A stretch of DNA of 64,000 nucleotides. It comes from Apricaphanius iberus (taxonomy: Eukaryota; Chordata; Actinopteri; Cyprinodontiformes; Aphaniidae). Made by a program: the position numbers and the translations under genes. Under the pieces are notes generated by a model. It was given only the letters and a program-made list of their open reading frames with translations. It had not been told where the DNA came from and ran no database searches. Below, piece by piece: positions 21,594 to 32,539 of this stretch. Position 1 is the stretch's first letter. Each line of letters begins with the position of its first letter. The stretch lies in NCBI GenBank assembly GCA_028564705.1, contig JAPXFQ010001343.1, forward strand, positions 982,001 through 1,046,000, given 5' to 3'.

Positions 21594-24500
21594 CTAACTG
21601 TAAGCTTTGTCAAAGAGGAAAGTTTTTAGCCTAGTTTTAAAGATAGACAAATTGTCTGCTTCACGAACCAACCCTGGGAGCCGGTTCCATAGGAGGGGAG
21701 CCTGATAGCTGAAAGATCTGCCACCCATTCTACTTTTAGAAATCCTAGGAACTACCAGTAAACCTGCAGTCTGAGAGCGAAGGTCTCTGTTAGGAACATA
21801 TGGAACAATCAGGTCTCTTATGTATGATGGAGCTAGATTATTAAGGGCTTTATATGTCAGAAGGAGGATCTTGAATTCTATTCTAGATTTTACTGGGAGC
21901 CAGTGAAGAGAAGCTAAAACAGGGGAAATGTGATCTCTTCTTTTAATATTCATCAGAATCCTAGCAGCAGCATTTTGGACTAACTGAAGACTTTTAATTG
22001 TATTCTGTGGACTACCTGATAATAGACAGTTACAGTAATCCAGCCTTGAAGTAACAAAGGCATGGACTAGTTTTTCAGCATCACTCCTGGACAGGATGGT
22101 TCTAATTTTTGTAATATTCCTAAGGTGAAAAAAGGAAATCCTACAGACTTCTTTAATGTGAGATCTAAATGACATATCTTTGTCAAAAATGACACCGAGG
22201 TTTTTTGCTTTATTACTGGAGGCTAATTTAATGCCGTCTAGGTGAAGGGGCTGACTAAGTAGTTTCTTTTTCAGAGCTTCTGGTCCAAAGACGACAACTT
22301 CTGTTTTATCAGAATTTAGAAGCAAGAAGTTTAGAGTCATCCAAGTTTTTATGTCTTCCAGACATGCCTGTAGTCTACCTAATTGATTGGATTCATCAGG
22401 ATTAATGGATAGATATAGCTGTGTATCATCTGCACAACTATGGAATTTTATCCCATGCTGCCTAATTATTTTACCAATAGGAAGCATATACATAGTAAAA
22501 AGAATCGGCCCAAGCACTGAACCCTGTGGTACTCCGCAAGTAACTATTGAGGTTGAGGAAGATCTATTTTTTACCTGAACAAACTGAAATCTGTTAGACA
22601 AATAAGATTTAAACCAACCTAGGGCTGTTCCTATTATACCGACACTTTGAAGCCTTTCTATGAGAATATTGTGATCAACAGCGTCAAAGGCAGCACTGAG
22701 ATCTAACAGGACCAGAATGGTCACCAGTCCATTGTCTAAGGCTATGAGAATATCATTAGTAACCTTCACCAGAGCTGTTTCAGTGCTATGATGAGCTCTA
22801 AAGCCTGACTGAAACTTCTCAAACAGCTCATTATTGTTTAAATGCTCACATATCTGGTGTGCAACTATTTTCTCAAGAATTTTAGATAAGAAGGGAAGAT
22901 TAGATATCGGTCTATAGTTAATTAAGTCGTTTTGATCAAGAGAGGGTTTCTTAAGTAGAGGTTTAATTACAGCAATCTTAAACTCCTGTGGTACATATCC
23001 ATTGACTAAGGATAGATTCATTATATTTAAAATTGGAGCAGCGATCAGAGGGAAAACTTCTTTTAAGAGTTTAGTTGGGATTGGGTCTAAAACGCAAGTT
23101 GAAGGTTTAGATGAAGCTAATAATTTTAGTACATCACAAAGTTCGGCTGCATTAAAGCAGTTTAAGCATATATTAGGTTCCACCATTTTTGAGGCTGCCT
23201 CATTAACTAAGGAGGAAGCAAGCATATTGGGAAGGTTCCCAATTATCTTATTCTTTATGGAGTCTATTTTATTTATAAAGAATTGCATGAAGTCGTCACT
23301 GCTTAGAGCTTGGGGAATGGTTGGCTCGATAGAGCTATGATCCTGTGTGAGTTTGGCAACTGTATTAAAAAGAAACCTAGGATTATTTTTATTCTCCTCG
23401 ATTAAAGATGAATAATATGCTGTTCTAGCTGTGTGAAGGCTCTTTTTATATAGCAATAAACTATTTTTCCATATTAAAAAGGAATCATGTAAATGCGTGG
23501 AGCGCCATTTTCTCTCTAGTTTTCTAACATTCTGCTTTAGGGTACGTAGCTCTAAATTAAACCAGGGAGTTAATCTTCTATGGCTAGCCACCTTCCTTTT
23601 CAAGGGGGCAACTTTGTCTATTGCCCGACGCAGGGAGGAATTAACGCTATGAACTAAAATGTCAAGTTGTGAGGGGTCATGAGTTAAATCACTGTTTTCT
23701 GTTCTGCATTTATAAACTGAGGAAATTAAAGTTGGAAGAGCTTCTTTAAAATTTGCTACAGCGTTGTCTGATAACGTTCTGGTATAATGAAGTTTTCTTT
23801 CAAGTTTGATATGATCCATTAGAGTAAGTTTAAAAGTGATAAGGAAATGATCAGACAGGATAGGGTTATGTGGAAAGACTTATTTCTTCACAGTCAATGC
23901 CATAAGTCAGCACAAGATCTAAAGTGTGGTGACAAGAATGTGTTGGTCCCTGCACATTTTGAGTAAAGCCTATTGAGTCTAGGATAGTCTTAAAAGCTGT
24001 ATTTAGACTATCACTTTCATTATCAACATGAATATTGAAGTCTCCGACTATAATGACTTTATCAGTGTTTAAAACTAAGTCAGATAGAAAATCTGAAATC
24101 TGATCTAAAAATTGAGAATAAGGTCCTGGTGGACGATATAAGACCACAAACAAAAGTGGCTTTACTGCTTTGTTATGTGTATGAGGAAAGCTAAAAACTA
24201 GATGCTCAAAGGAACTGTAACTATTATTTTTTTGGAGATTAATTAGTAAATCGGAATGAAAGATAGTTGCTACTCCACCTCCTCGACCAGTACTTCGAGG
24301 GACACTAAAGTTTAAGTAGCTAGGGGGAGTTGACTCATTTATTGTGACATGGTCCTCTTCCTGCAACCATGTCTCTGCAAGACAAAACAAATCAATATTA
24401 TTTTCACAAATTAAGTCATTTACTAAGAGTGTTTTTGAGGGGAGAGATCTTATGTTTAGTAAACCACATTTAATTGATTTGTTTTTATGTTCAGTCCGAG

Positions 24501-24741
24501 TTTTATTTATCTTTATGAGATTTTTATACTTTGCTCTAGTAGCATTAACTTTTAATTCATTAGTTTTGGGTAGTGGACGGGAAACTATCTCTATAGGGTA
24601 GTGGGTGGGTGGCAGTCCCTGTTCCTTGACCTGGACTCTGGGTTCCCTGATCTGGACTCTGGTTTCCCTGAGCTCGACTCTGGGTTCCCTGAGCTGGACT
24701 CTGGGTTCCCTGAGCTGGACTCTGGGTTTGTGGTTGGGTTG
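21594..24741 (-). pseudogene. L2 ORF2: endonuclease plus reverse transcriptase, one 2-nt frameshift
   Basis: ORF2 supplies target nicking and reverse transcription. The frame directly follows the ORF1 stop (24742-24744) with no intervening stop. Endonuclease blocks are [20 protein letters not shown] and, after the shift, SDHFLITF. RT blocks are [53 protein letters not shown] and the catalytic loop CADDTQLYL. The tail has YCNCLLSG, LQLVQNAAARIL and LHWLPVKSRI. A 2-nt loss (ATAAGTCTTT where copy B has ATAACAGTCTTT) at about 23880 breaks the frame between endonuclease and RT. The RT part alone is 741 open codons. No ATG occurs in frame from 24741 to the shift; the first is at 23819. Apart from the shift the copy looks well preserved. 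Confidence 0.88.
24631..24728. repeat. 21-bp tandem repeat at the L2 ORF1/ORF2 junction
   Basis: About five copies of CTGGACTCTGGGTTCCCTGA(G). In the ORF2 frame each unit encodes R-V-Q-L-R-E-P, just after the ORF1 stop codon. Unit changes are few and keep the frame. Confidence 0.9.
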
Positions 24742-25623
24742 TCACGGCTTTGGGGAACTAGAGATAACCCTATCAATGTTCCTGGAAAGAAGCGAAGCTC
24801 CGTCCTCGGTGGGATGGATGCCGTCTCTACGTAACAGTCCAGGTTTTCCCCAGAAGGCCCCCCAGTTATCAATGTAGCCCACATCGTTTTCTGGACACCA
24901 CCTTGACAACCAAAGGTGGAACGAAAGCATACGGCTGTACATGTCATCGCTAGTACGATCAGGCAGGGGACCAGAAAAAATTACAGAGTCAGACATCTTT
25001 TTGGCAGCCCTACACACCGAAGCTACGCTAATTTTAGTGACCTCCGACTGCCGTCGCCGGGTGTCGTTGCCACCAGCATGGATAACGATCCTGCTATACC
25101 GCCGTTTGTCCTTGGCCAAAAGCTTCAGATGGGACCTAATGTCCGCAGCCCTGGCCCCTGGAAGGCATTTGACGGTGGTCTTTCGTGTCTCTGGAGCCAC
25201 ATTCCTAACTATGGAGCTGCCAATTACAAGAATCGGCCTCTCCTGCTCGGCGGGTGCGTCGCTGAGCGGGGCGAACCTATTGTTCAGAGAAAGGGGCTGG
25301 AGGTTGGCCGCGGACTGGGGTCCGCGAACAGTCACCCAGCTCGCCTGAGGTCCCGGCTGCACGGGAGCTGCTGAAGGACGGCTAGGTCCTGTCCTAGTTG
25401 ACTCCGCGCTAGCTACTGCTGGGCCTGGCTGTTCTACAGCGCGGAGCCGGGCCTCTAGCTCACAAACCCTCGCCTCCAAAGCTACAAAAATGCTGCACTT
25501 ATTACACCTACCAACTTCACTAAATGAGGCGGAGGAGTAACTAAACATCTGACAGAGAGAGCAGGAAAGACGAGGAGGTGTAGAGAGAGATGGAGGGACA
25601 AGAGAGAAAGCTGCCGAAGCCAT
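24742..25623 (-). CDS. L2 ORF1: zinc-ribbon/coiled-coil protein with SGNH esterase domain
   Basis: This is an intact 293-residue frame beginning at the ATG at 25623 (MASAAFSL). Residues 21-43 hold two CxxC pairs (C21, C24, C40, C43), followed by a short coiled coil (VALEARVCELEARLRAVE, 47-64). After a Pro/Ser-rich linker comes an SGNH-hydrolase fold: ILVIGSSIVRNV with the nucleophile block near 135-137, IVIHAGGND (block III, 179-187), SGPLPDR, and DGIHP (Asp267/His270). Esterase domains of this kind are established in ORF1 proteins of CR1/L2-group LINEs; their role in retrotransposition is not settled. The stop is UGA followed by CAA, and ORF2 follows in the same frame. Copy C (56424-55575) carries a decayed relative in which the Asn-Asp of block III reads Asn-Ala. 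Confidence 0.85.
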   Translation of the reverse strand: MASAAFSLVPPSLSTPPRLSCSLCQMFSYSSASFSEVGRCNKCSIFVALEARVCELEARLRAVEQPGPAVASAESTRTGPSRPSAAPVQPGPQASWVTVRGPQSAANLQPLSLNNRFAPLSDAPAEQERPILVIGSSIVRNVAPETRKTTVKCLPGARAADIRSHLKLLAKDKRRYSRIVIHAGGNDTRRRQSEVTKISVASVCRAAKKMSDSVIFSGPLPDRTSDDMYSRMLSFHLWLSRWCPENDVGYIDNWGAFWGKPGLLRRDGIHPTEDGASLLSRNIDRVISSSPKP

Positions 25624-25928
25624 GCTAGCCGTGAAGCTAAGCTAACCAAGCGGTACCTTACCTTACCTAAGAACAAAGTAATTAACCCAGTAAAACGCTT
25701 AAAGAGTCCCAAACCGTGAAGAAAATTAACGTTTTAATGTGTTTGTGTGTTAAAGCAACTGAGAAAAAACGTATTGACAGAGAAAGTTAGATCAGTTCAA
25801 GAGAGAGAGAAACACCGACTTGCTACAAACGAGTTAGTCACAAAACAGGAAATGACGCGATACGTCTTACCAACGCGATACGTCTGGTTGATAATGAGTA
25901 ACTCATAACAACCATATTCTTCACTCTA

Positions 25929-28900
25929 TCAAGTCTCATAGTCTTTAAGCCAGGCTGATGGATGATGAGCTCTAACAGGTCGACTTCCTGTTTGATGTAC
26001 AGTCCCAGTCCAAGGCTCGACTACTCTTCCAACTTCGGTTTCCGACTGAGCTGGGTTTCCAGAAAGCTTACCGGGTACTGAAGCCAAATGGGAAGCATAC
26101 CATGCTTTCCCATCATCCCAGATGTAAGTGCTAGGACCAACTTGCTTTTTGATTTCGATGGGTGCAGAGAACTTCTTGTGTCCCTTTAACACATGTACAG
26201 GTTTGCATACCCGTACTTTGTCCCCCTCCCTGAACGAAGGCATCTGCGCACCGCGTCTTGTGTCAAAGTACTGCTTCATGTGCTTTTGGCGAAGAGACAC
26301 CCTGCTACGTGTCTCAGCAGCACATGCTGTCATAGCAGGAGGAGAGAGCACATCCAGTTTTGTTCTCATCTTGCGACCATGCATCGGTTCAAATGGTGAC
26401 ACGCCAGTCATGGCATGTGGCGTAGCACGAAATATTGTAGGAAATCAACTGTGGCTCTTTTTCATGCTTTGTTACAAAGCATAGCTTATTGGATGCAGCT
26501 TTTGAGGACTCTGTTAAACCGCTCTATTGCCCCATTAGCAGCTGGGTGGTCCACAGAGGAGCGAATATGTGTAACTCCCCTGTCTTTCAGGAATGATGAG
26601 AATGCAGCAGATGTAAATTGTGGTCCATTATCAGTGACTAGTGACTCTGGGTTACCATAACGGCTGAAGATACTGCTGAGAAATCCAACCACTGTTCCCG
26701 CGTTGACAGATGCTGCAAAAGCTACTTCAGGCCATTTCCAGTAGTAATCTGTGAGTGTAATTGCAAACTTACAGTCCCAAGTTGCACTGTCAAAGGGTCC
26801 AACAATATCCATGCCCAATCTCTTCCAGGGGCCCTCCGGTAGAGGCACAGGTTGCAGTGGTGCCTCAAAAACGTTTGCAGATTTGTCTGCGCTTTGACAC
26901 ACTGAGCAAGCAGATATTTGAGAACATACCAGGGCATCCATTCCAACGAAGCAGAACAGCTCTCACAACCGCTGTCTTTTCCTCACAGTGCCCTGATGTC
27001 CTTCGTGTGCTAGGGCGATGAGTGTGTGGCGCAGAAAAATCAGCACCACTAAGCGGGTCCCTCGAAACACCAAATTGTCCTTCACGCACAATTCATGCCT
27101 TATCTTGAAATAAGGCTGCAGCGTTGGCTCCACTACTTTTACAGAAGCTGGCCACTTCCGGCGAATTTGTGCACGCAGATAAGCAAGCTCAGAGCAGGAC
27201 GAAGAAGCATCTTCAAACTCACCAGCCGTCTCTGAAACAGAGCAAGTTGACAGCAAAGCCACCAATTCCGGATCCGAATCTGGGGTGAGGGGAGAGGCGG
27301 CAGGTAAAGGTAAACGTGACAGAAAGTCTGCTGTATGATTTAGTGAACCAGCCCTGTAGACCACATCATAAGTGAAACAGGGAAGGCGCGCAGACCAACT
27401 TGCAATGCGCATCCCTACTCTATCAGTCCCTTTTGTAGGGAGAAGTGTCGTGAGTGCCTCAGTGCGCAGTGTGAATTTCCGGCCCCACAAGTATGTCCTC
27501 CAATTCTCCACGGCCCAGACGCACGCAAGAGCCTCTTTCTCGAAGGTTGAGTATTTCCTCTCAGTTGGTGTCAGTGTCCGTGATGCAAACGCCACTGCGC
27601 GATCTGTGAGATCTGGATGCCCCTGAGTGAATACAGCACCCAGACCATTGTCTGACGCATCAGTTGATATTATAGTTGGCAATTCTGGGTCAAACAAAGC
27701 AAGAGCAGGGCTATTCCCTAGTAGCTTTTTCACAGTAAGAAAACATTTCTGAGCCTCCTCAGTCCATTCGAATGCACCCTCCTGATGCAGACAAGCACGG
27801 AGTGGTTCAACCACTGTGGCATAGTTAGGTATGAATTTTCCATACCAAGATATCATACCTAAGAAAGAGCGGATGCTGCAGACGTCTTTGGGAGCAGGGG
27901 CCTGTGTGATGGCCTGCAGGTGCTCTGTGTCAGGCTGAATGCCTTGTGCAGTTACCAAGTGTCCCAGGAAATTTAAGCTGGTTTGGCGAAAATGGCATTT
28001 CTTCTCACTCAGCCGGAAGCCTGCATCTTTAAGGCGTTGCAGTAAAGTCTCAAGAGCTGTGTCATGCTCCGGCACTGTGCGTCCGTAGCAGATGATGTCA
28101 TCCAGGTAATACTGCACATTAGACACACCACTCAACACTGTCGCCATCAGTTTTTGAAACACTGCAGGAGCTGATTCCAGAGCATATAGGATTCTGCAAA
28201 ATCGAAACAGCCCGTCATGTGTGATGAGAGCCGTTAGATCTGACTTTCAGGATGCAGCAGCACTTGATGATATGCACACTCCAGATCAATGGTTGAGAAT
28301 AAAGTAGCACCTGACAGTGTGGAGAGCAATTCCTCCATGTAAGGGAGGGGGTAGATGTCTACTATTATTGCTTTGTTGGGCTCCCGAAAGTCTCCGCACA
28401 TCCGAATACCTCCTGTTTTCTTCTGTGTGACTACGATTGGTGAGACCCAAGGAGAGGCATCGATGCGATCGATCACACCAGCACAAAGGAGGCGTTTGAG
28501 CTCCTCTGACACTGCAGCTCTAACTGAGAAGAGAAGGCGTCTTAACTTTTGATGCACAGGAACAGCTGTTGGTGCAACTTTTACTTTATGCATGAAACCT
28601 TTGGCACATCCTATAGTTGTAGGAACAGGTGACTCTGTGGATAGAGAAGCCACTGTAGCTGTAGGGAGCAGAGGAGGAGGCATAGCAGTTGGTTGGTGCA
28701 CAGTGTTGCCTTTAATGCGTAGGTGGAGAGCAGATATTAAATCCCTCCCCATAAGTGCAGTTCCTGAGTTAATCATATAGAAGTTTGCTGGGCCTTTAAG
28801 GTTATTCATGTAAACAGTTGCTTTCAAACATCCCAGCAAATTGATAGGGGTCCTTGAATATGTCACAAGCTGGACGGAGGATTGATGGAGAGGAGCTTCT

Positions 28901-29349
28901 CTGAAATGCACCTCATAAACAAATTGAGGTAAAACAGACACCGCAGCGCCCATGTCCACAGTTAATGTCACTGTTCGAGTTGCCTTTGCTGTTTCAATTT
29001 CCACTTTGCACTGTATTCTTCCAGGAGTGTCTGTTCCATCCACAAGCAGTAGCGTATATTCAGGCATTTCAACCGCTTTCACTGACTTAGTTGGCCGAGA
29101 CTGGCAGACACGAGCAAAGTGTCCACTTTTATTGCAATTTCTGCAGGTTGCCTTGGTAAGGTGATTTTGTGAACCACAACGGAAGCAGGTATGTGTCGAT
29201 GAGGTTGAGGCCGGTTTATGAACAGGTTTAGCAGCATAGCGCTGACGTGGCTTTCTTTGCCTGCGTGCCGAATTCTGAGTCTGCACAACATGTACAGGTA
29301 TGTTCTGGTCACCAGCTATAGCGTTAGCTTGCTAACTGGCTGATTCGAC
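25929..29349 (-). pseudogene. Ty3/gypsy pol: protease, RT, RNase H, integrase
   Basis: Reading leftward from gag in the same frame, two in-frame stops (TAA at 29350-29352 and a TAG shortly after) precede a double zinc-knuckle segment (CFRCGSQNHLTKATC, CRNCNKSGHFARVC). The protease region reads LTVDMGAAVSVLP, where D-T/S-G is expected. RT shows WVSPIVVTQKKTGG, IRMCGDFR, FSTIDLECAYHQV and, after a frameshift near 28240, YYLDDIICYG. RNase H has STDASDNGLGAV. Integrase has HEGHQG, a TGA at 26963-26965, CSQISACSVCQ, and DDE residues in MDIVGPF, VTDNGPQF and GAIERFNR. More stops and a shift near 26420 precede the C-terminal segment FREGDKVRVCKP. The order RT-RNase H-integrase is that of Ty3/gypsy. 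The copy is dead. Confidence 0.88.
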
Positions 29350-29847
29350 TTAAGTGGCTATTGTAATAGCTTCAGCTAAAGTCAGTTTGTCTTTTAGTAG
29401 CAGTTTTTCCCTAATGCCAGGGTTAGCAACGTGCTCCCCAAGCTGATCCCGAATCATATCATCTGTATTGTCAAATTCACAGGTTGCAGCCAGTTCTCTT
29501 AATGCAGCAATGTATTGTAAAATGGTTTCCTGATGTCGCTGAACTTTTTTTCTGAACGCATGGCACTCTACAACCACGTTCACTTTAGGCATGAAGTGCT
29601 TGTTTAATGCAGCAATAGCAGATGCTAGGTCATCACCTGTGTTTGGCAGAGTATGGAAGATCCGCTGTCCTTCTGAGCCTAGACAATGGAGTAGTAGCCC
29701 TCGTCTTCTTGCAGCTGGCCAAGCGTCTCCAGTTGCGCGGATAACCAGCATGCAATTCTCGAACATTCTCACCCACGTCTTGAAAGGAGTAGCCGGCTCC
29801 CCCGGGCAGGGCAAGAAAAAATCTGGGAACGGCGTGTTTACAGCCAT
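29350..29847 (-). pseudogene. Ty3/gypsy gag, N-terminal part
   Basis: The frame starts with ATG at 29847 (MAVNTPFPDFFLPCPGEP), about 10 nt after the primer site. It carries a capsid-type helical region, with LLHCLGSEGQRIFHTLPN and ECHAFRKKVQRHQETILQYI. It ends at a TAA at 29350-29352, after which the same frame continues as the nucleocapsid part. In related elements gag and pol are commonly one frame, so the TAA and the following TAG are probably degenerative. Confidence 0.8.
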
Positions 29848-29857
29848 TGTAGGTTTG

Positions 29858-29868
29858 CCTCGTCGCCA
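29858..29868 (-). other. Primer binding site, tRNA-Ser type
   Basis: The minus strand reads TGGCGACGAGG three bases after the LTR end. This is complementary to the 3' end of vertebrate tRNA-Ser(GCT), CCTCGTCGCCA, over 11 bases. Confidence 0.65.
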
Positions 29869-29871
29869 ATT

Positions 29872-30075
29872 TGTTATGTGGGTGAGTCCAATAAAAAGCA
29901 GTGATGACTGTAGTAACCGGCTTTATTCTTTCTTGGTAGCATTAACCTCCAACATCAACGTTTCCTACGGAAGCCTACACAAACACATTCATCTTCTTGC
30001 TTTTTCCTCTCCCTCTGCCTCACAGTGCCCCCCGAGGTGGAACAAGAAATGCAGAGATAACAACTGAACACAACA
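29872..30075 (-). repeat. 5' LTR of the gypsy element
   Basis: About 204 bp, from TGTTATGTGG to ACACAACA on the plus strand, so TG...CA on either strand. The primer site and gag follow on the minus strand. Its first ~50 bases recur at 20339. No target duplication could be matched with that fragment. Confidence 0.75.
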
Positions 30076-30080
30076 TCGGG

Positions 30081-31661
30081 CAGGGGCGTCAGTTTGTTTT
30101 TAAAATTGCTGGGGACGATAATGATAAACTTGAATGTGGTTTGAGGATTGCTGGGGACAGTTAATAAATATTTATTTAGCCTCTAAGTATTCATTTCTTT
30201 CATGTTTCATTACAATATGCACTGCAGTGTATAAACGTGGTGAAAATCACATCTTTATTAAATCAATACAAGATAAAAGCCATAAGTTGAACTGTTTTAC
30301 ACATCACCAACAGGGTTGTTGGCTGGGAAGAATTATTAAAATCCACACCGTAGCACAAAGAATAATATTAGCCGTAATATCTACTCACACCAGCAGAATG
30401 CACAAGAATAAAACGTACTCCTTTTGCAACCCCAACACCGTTCTGTGTGGAGAAACTTTAAATTTTACAGCTGACAGACCTCCAATAGGGCAGCTACCTG
30501 TGGGTGATCTGCATAAAGTTGCTTCAGGTGCAAAAAAAAAACAAAATAAATTTCACGGGGGGATGTTTATTTAATGCGAGGGGACTGGGAGTGAGACAAT
30601 ATTATTGTTGTAATGTTTTGTTTAAGAGTCCCAAAGAGAAAATTTTAGGTTGTTTTGATGGAAGAAGCAGGAGGGACGTTTTCCCAAAGTTGCGCTAATG
30701 ACGTAATGCTGTCGCTGTCCATCCAGCGCTTTCAGCGATTCAGAAATGAGAAATCAAGGCAAATCCAGAGACTGTGGACAGTGTTTTTTTCTGCAAAGGT
30801 ATTTCTGCACAATATACATTTCAGCAGCAGTATCCAACTAATGAAAGAGTAATAATTCACTGCACTATAATTTACTTTTACTAATGGATCAAGTTATTTT
30901 CCTTTTTGATTTTTTTTCAACTTTTTTATAGTTATGTTTTAAGGCTGTAAAACCCCTTGCCACACACTTTTTTTTACACTTTTCCCAGACATACATTAAC
31001 ATCTACTCACATTTCTCACTAGTTTTAATACTCAAACCTTAGATTTAAAACATAGAAGTATTAATATGCAATACAGTCTCTCTGCCCCTGCGACATCAGG
31101 TCTGTCTTTATCCACTGAAGGTCTCGGAACAGGTGTCGTGTCCTAGTGAGGAACATAATTATGGGAAGTCGTTTGTGCTGCTTTTTTTTTTGTCTGGATG
31201 AGAAGATTATAACCAGACATTATAAATTTGGAAAGCGCAAGAGACATGACCGGAGGAGATTCACAACTAGATCCAATCATTAAGGACACAGAACACAATG
31301 TGCGTTGTGCGCTGTAAAGAAAGCATTTAAATTGTGCCATTAAAAAAAAAAAATCACAGAAACAGCAAAACAGTGAAGGGTGTACCGCGTTATTGCAAAG
31401 GAACTGTATAGGCTAATTGCATTTTTTCCATCTTGAAACGGGTAGTAGTGACATTGCAGGACTTCGCCTGTTAGGTGACTACCAGTCTTTTAAAACATGA
31501 CATCTACTGTAGAGAATGCTGTAGCCTAGTATATGAGCAGAAAGAAAAGTGACTGCATAAGAAAGTGGAATTTCTGCATGAGGTTTGTTTGGAAACAAAC
31601 CCGTCAATCATAAATATTGCTGGGGACATGTCCCCGGCATCCCCGGGTAAAATGACGCCTA
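30081..31661. mobile_element. Probable non-autonomous hAT-like element
   Basis: The left end begins CAGGGGCGTCA, the style of many hAT termini, with ATTGCTGGGGAC repeated at about 30103 and 30149. Near 31615-31661 the opposite strand carries GGCGTCATTTTACCC, GCCGGGGACATGTCCCC and AGCAATATT, matching in inverted orientation but with a decayed outermost end. No transposase frame. The left end starts 5 bp beyond the gypsy LTR. No 8-bp duplication was found. Confidence 0.45.
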
Positions 31662-32539
31662 TTTTAGAGGGCTGATATGATGCCGGTCCAGGAAGGTTCT
31701 TATCACCACCGCAATCATCCAGTTCCAAATCCAAAGCAGGCAGAATAGCTCAGAAAGGGCCGCAGGTTTTTCAAAGAATGTTTTCCTCTTACATCATATA
31801 TTTTTTCAGGTGTGCAGTAAGACACAAGCTCATTAATCCAGTGTTTTACTGTTAGAGTTTTATTCTACTTCTTTACTTCTATCAGCAGAAATCTACAGTT
31901 TTTGTCCTTTTCGACTTAATTTAATTGAAAATTCAGGTGTCTATTAATGAGCAGGGACACACCTCTAGCTTTTGAGGAGTGGAAGGAACAGAAAACCTTA
32001 CCCACCCAGTCCTAATTGTCATGTTTTTTTGCTCAAAGGATGCAATGATTTTAGAGTTGGTAAAACAATGAACATGCGTGTCATAATAATGTTTGACCTG
32101 GACCAAAGAATAATCTAGATAATTGTGTAAATAGAAATTTGAATTGTAGTGAGAAACCATACATAACTCCAAAACATTAAAGTAAAACCCCTGTAATAAA
32201 CCATTAGGTGAATTTCTGAAGTTTTTACCAAAAAATATTCAAATGAAAGATAACTAGACAGTTTAATAAAATGTTATCCCTTTCTACAACTGAGGTCTAA
32301 AAAGTGACATCATGATCACATTCTTAAACAACTGCATGCAGGGTCTGCGGCGTTATTAATCTATACACTACCATAAGTTATCAATGAGCAGTTGTCCATA
32401 TACCATTAATCAGAAGCAGGTGTATCATCAGTCATGGTACTATTTAGTCTGTACATTTGAGAGCCGCAAGATTGCTATGTCAAAGTTTGATATTATTCCT
32501 ATATCACTTCCACTCCCTCTCAGATTAATAGTGCGAATC
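31662..32539. other. Unassigned stretch
   Basis: AT-rich, with only short frames. It may include 3' sequence of the L1 relic that lies immediately to the right. I see no motif. Confidence 0.3.

Larger units (their letters stand above)
20466..25885 (-). mobile_element. Nearly full-length L2-type LINE (copy A)
   Basis: It spans a 5' UTR (about 25624-25885), ORF1 with an esterase domain (25623-24742), ORF2 with endonuclease and RT (24741-21594), and a long 3' UTR. On the minus strand it ends with GGCGCTATATAAATAAA and a short (TTGAA)n tail near 20466. The 5' limit is judged from similarity to copy C near 56650 (ACAGGAA-TGAC). It lies between the gypsy integrase end (25929) and a gypsy LTR fragment (20339), suggesting insertion into or beside that element. 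Copies B, C, D and the tail at 11.5 kb are relatives. Confidence 0.85.

Noticed and set aside
24631..24728. CRISPR-like regular repeat
   Set aside because: The 21-bp units are contiguous without spacers, coding, and in a fish LINE; it is a minisatellite.
24591..24947. Frames of Pro-Glu-Ser-Ser-Ser-Gly-Asn type repeats
   Set aside because: Shadows of the 21-bp tandem repeat and of the L2 ORF1 in other frames.
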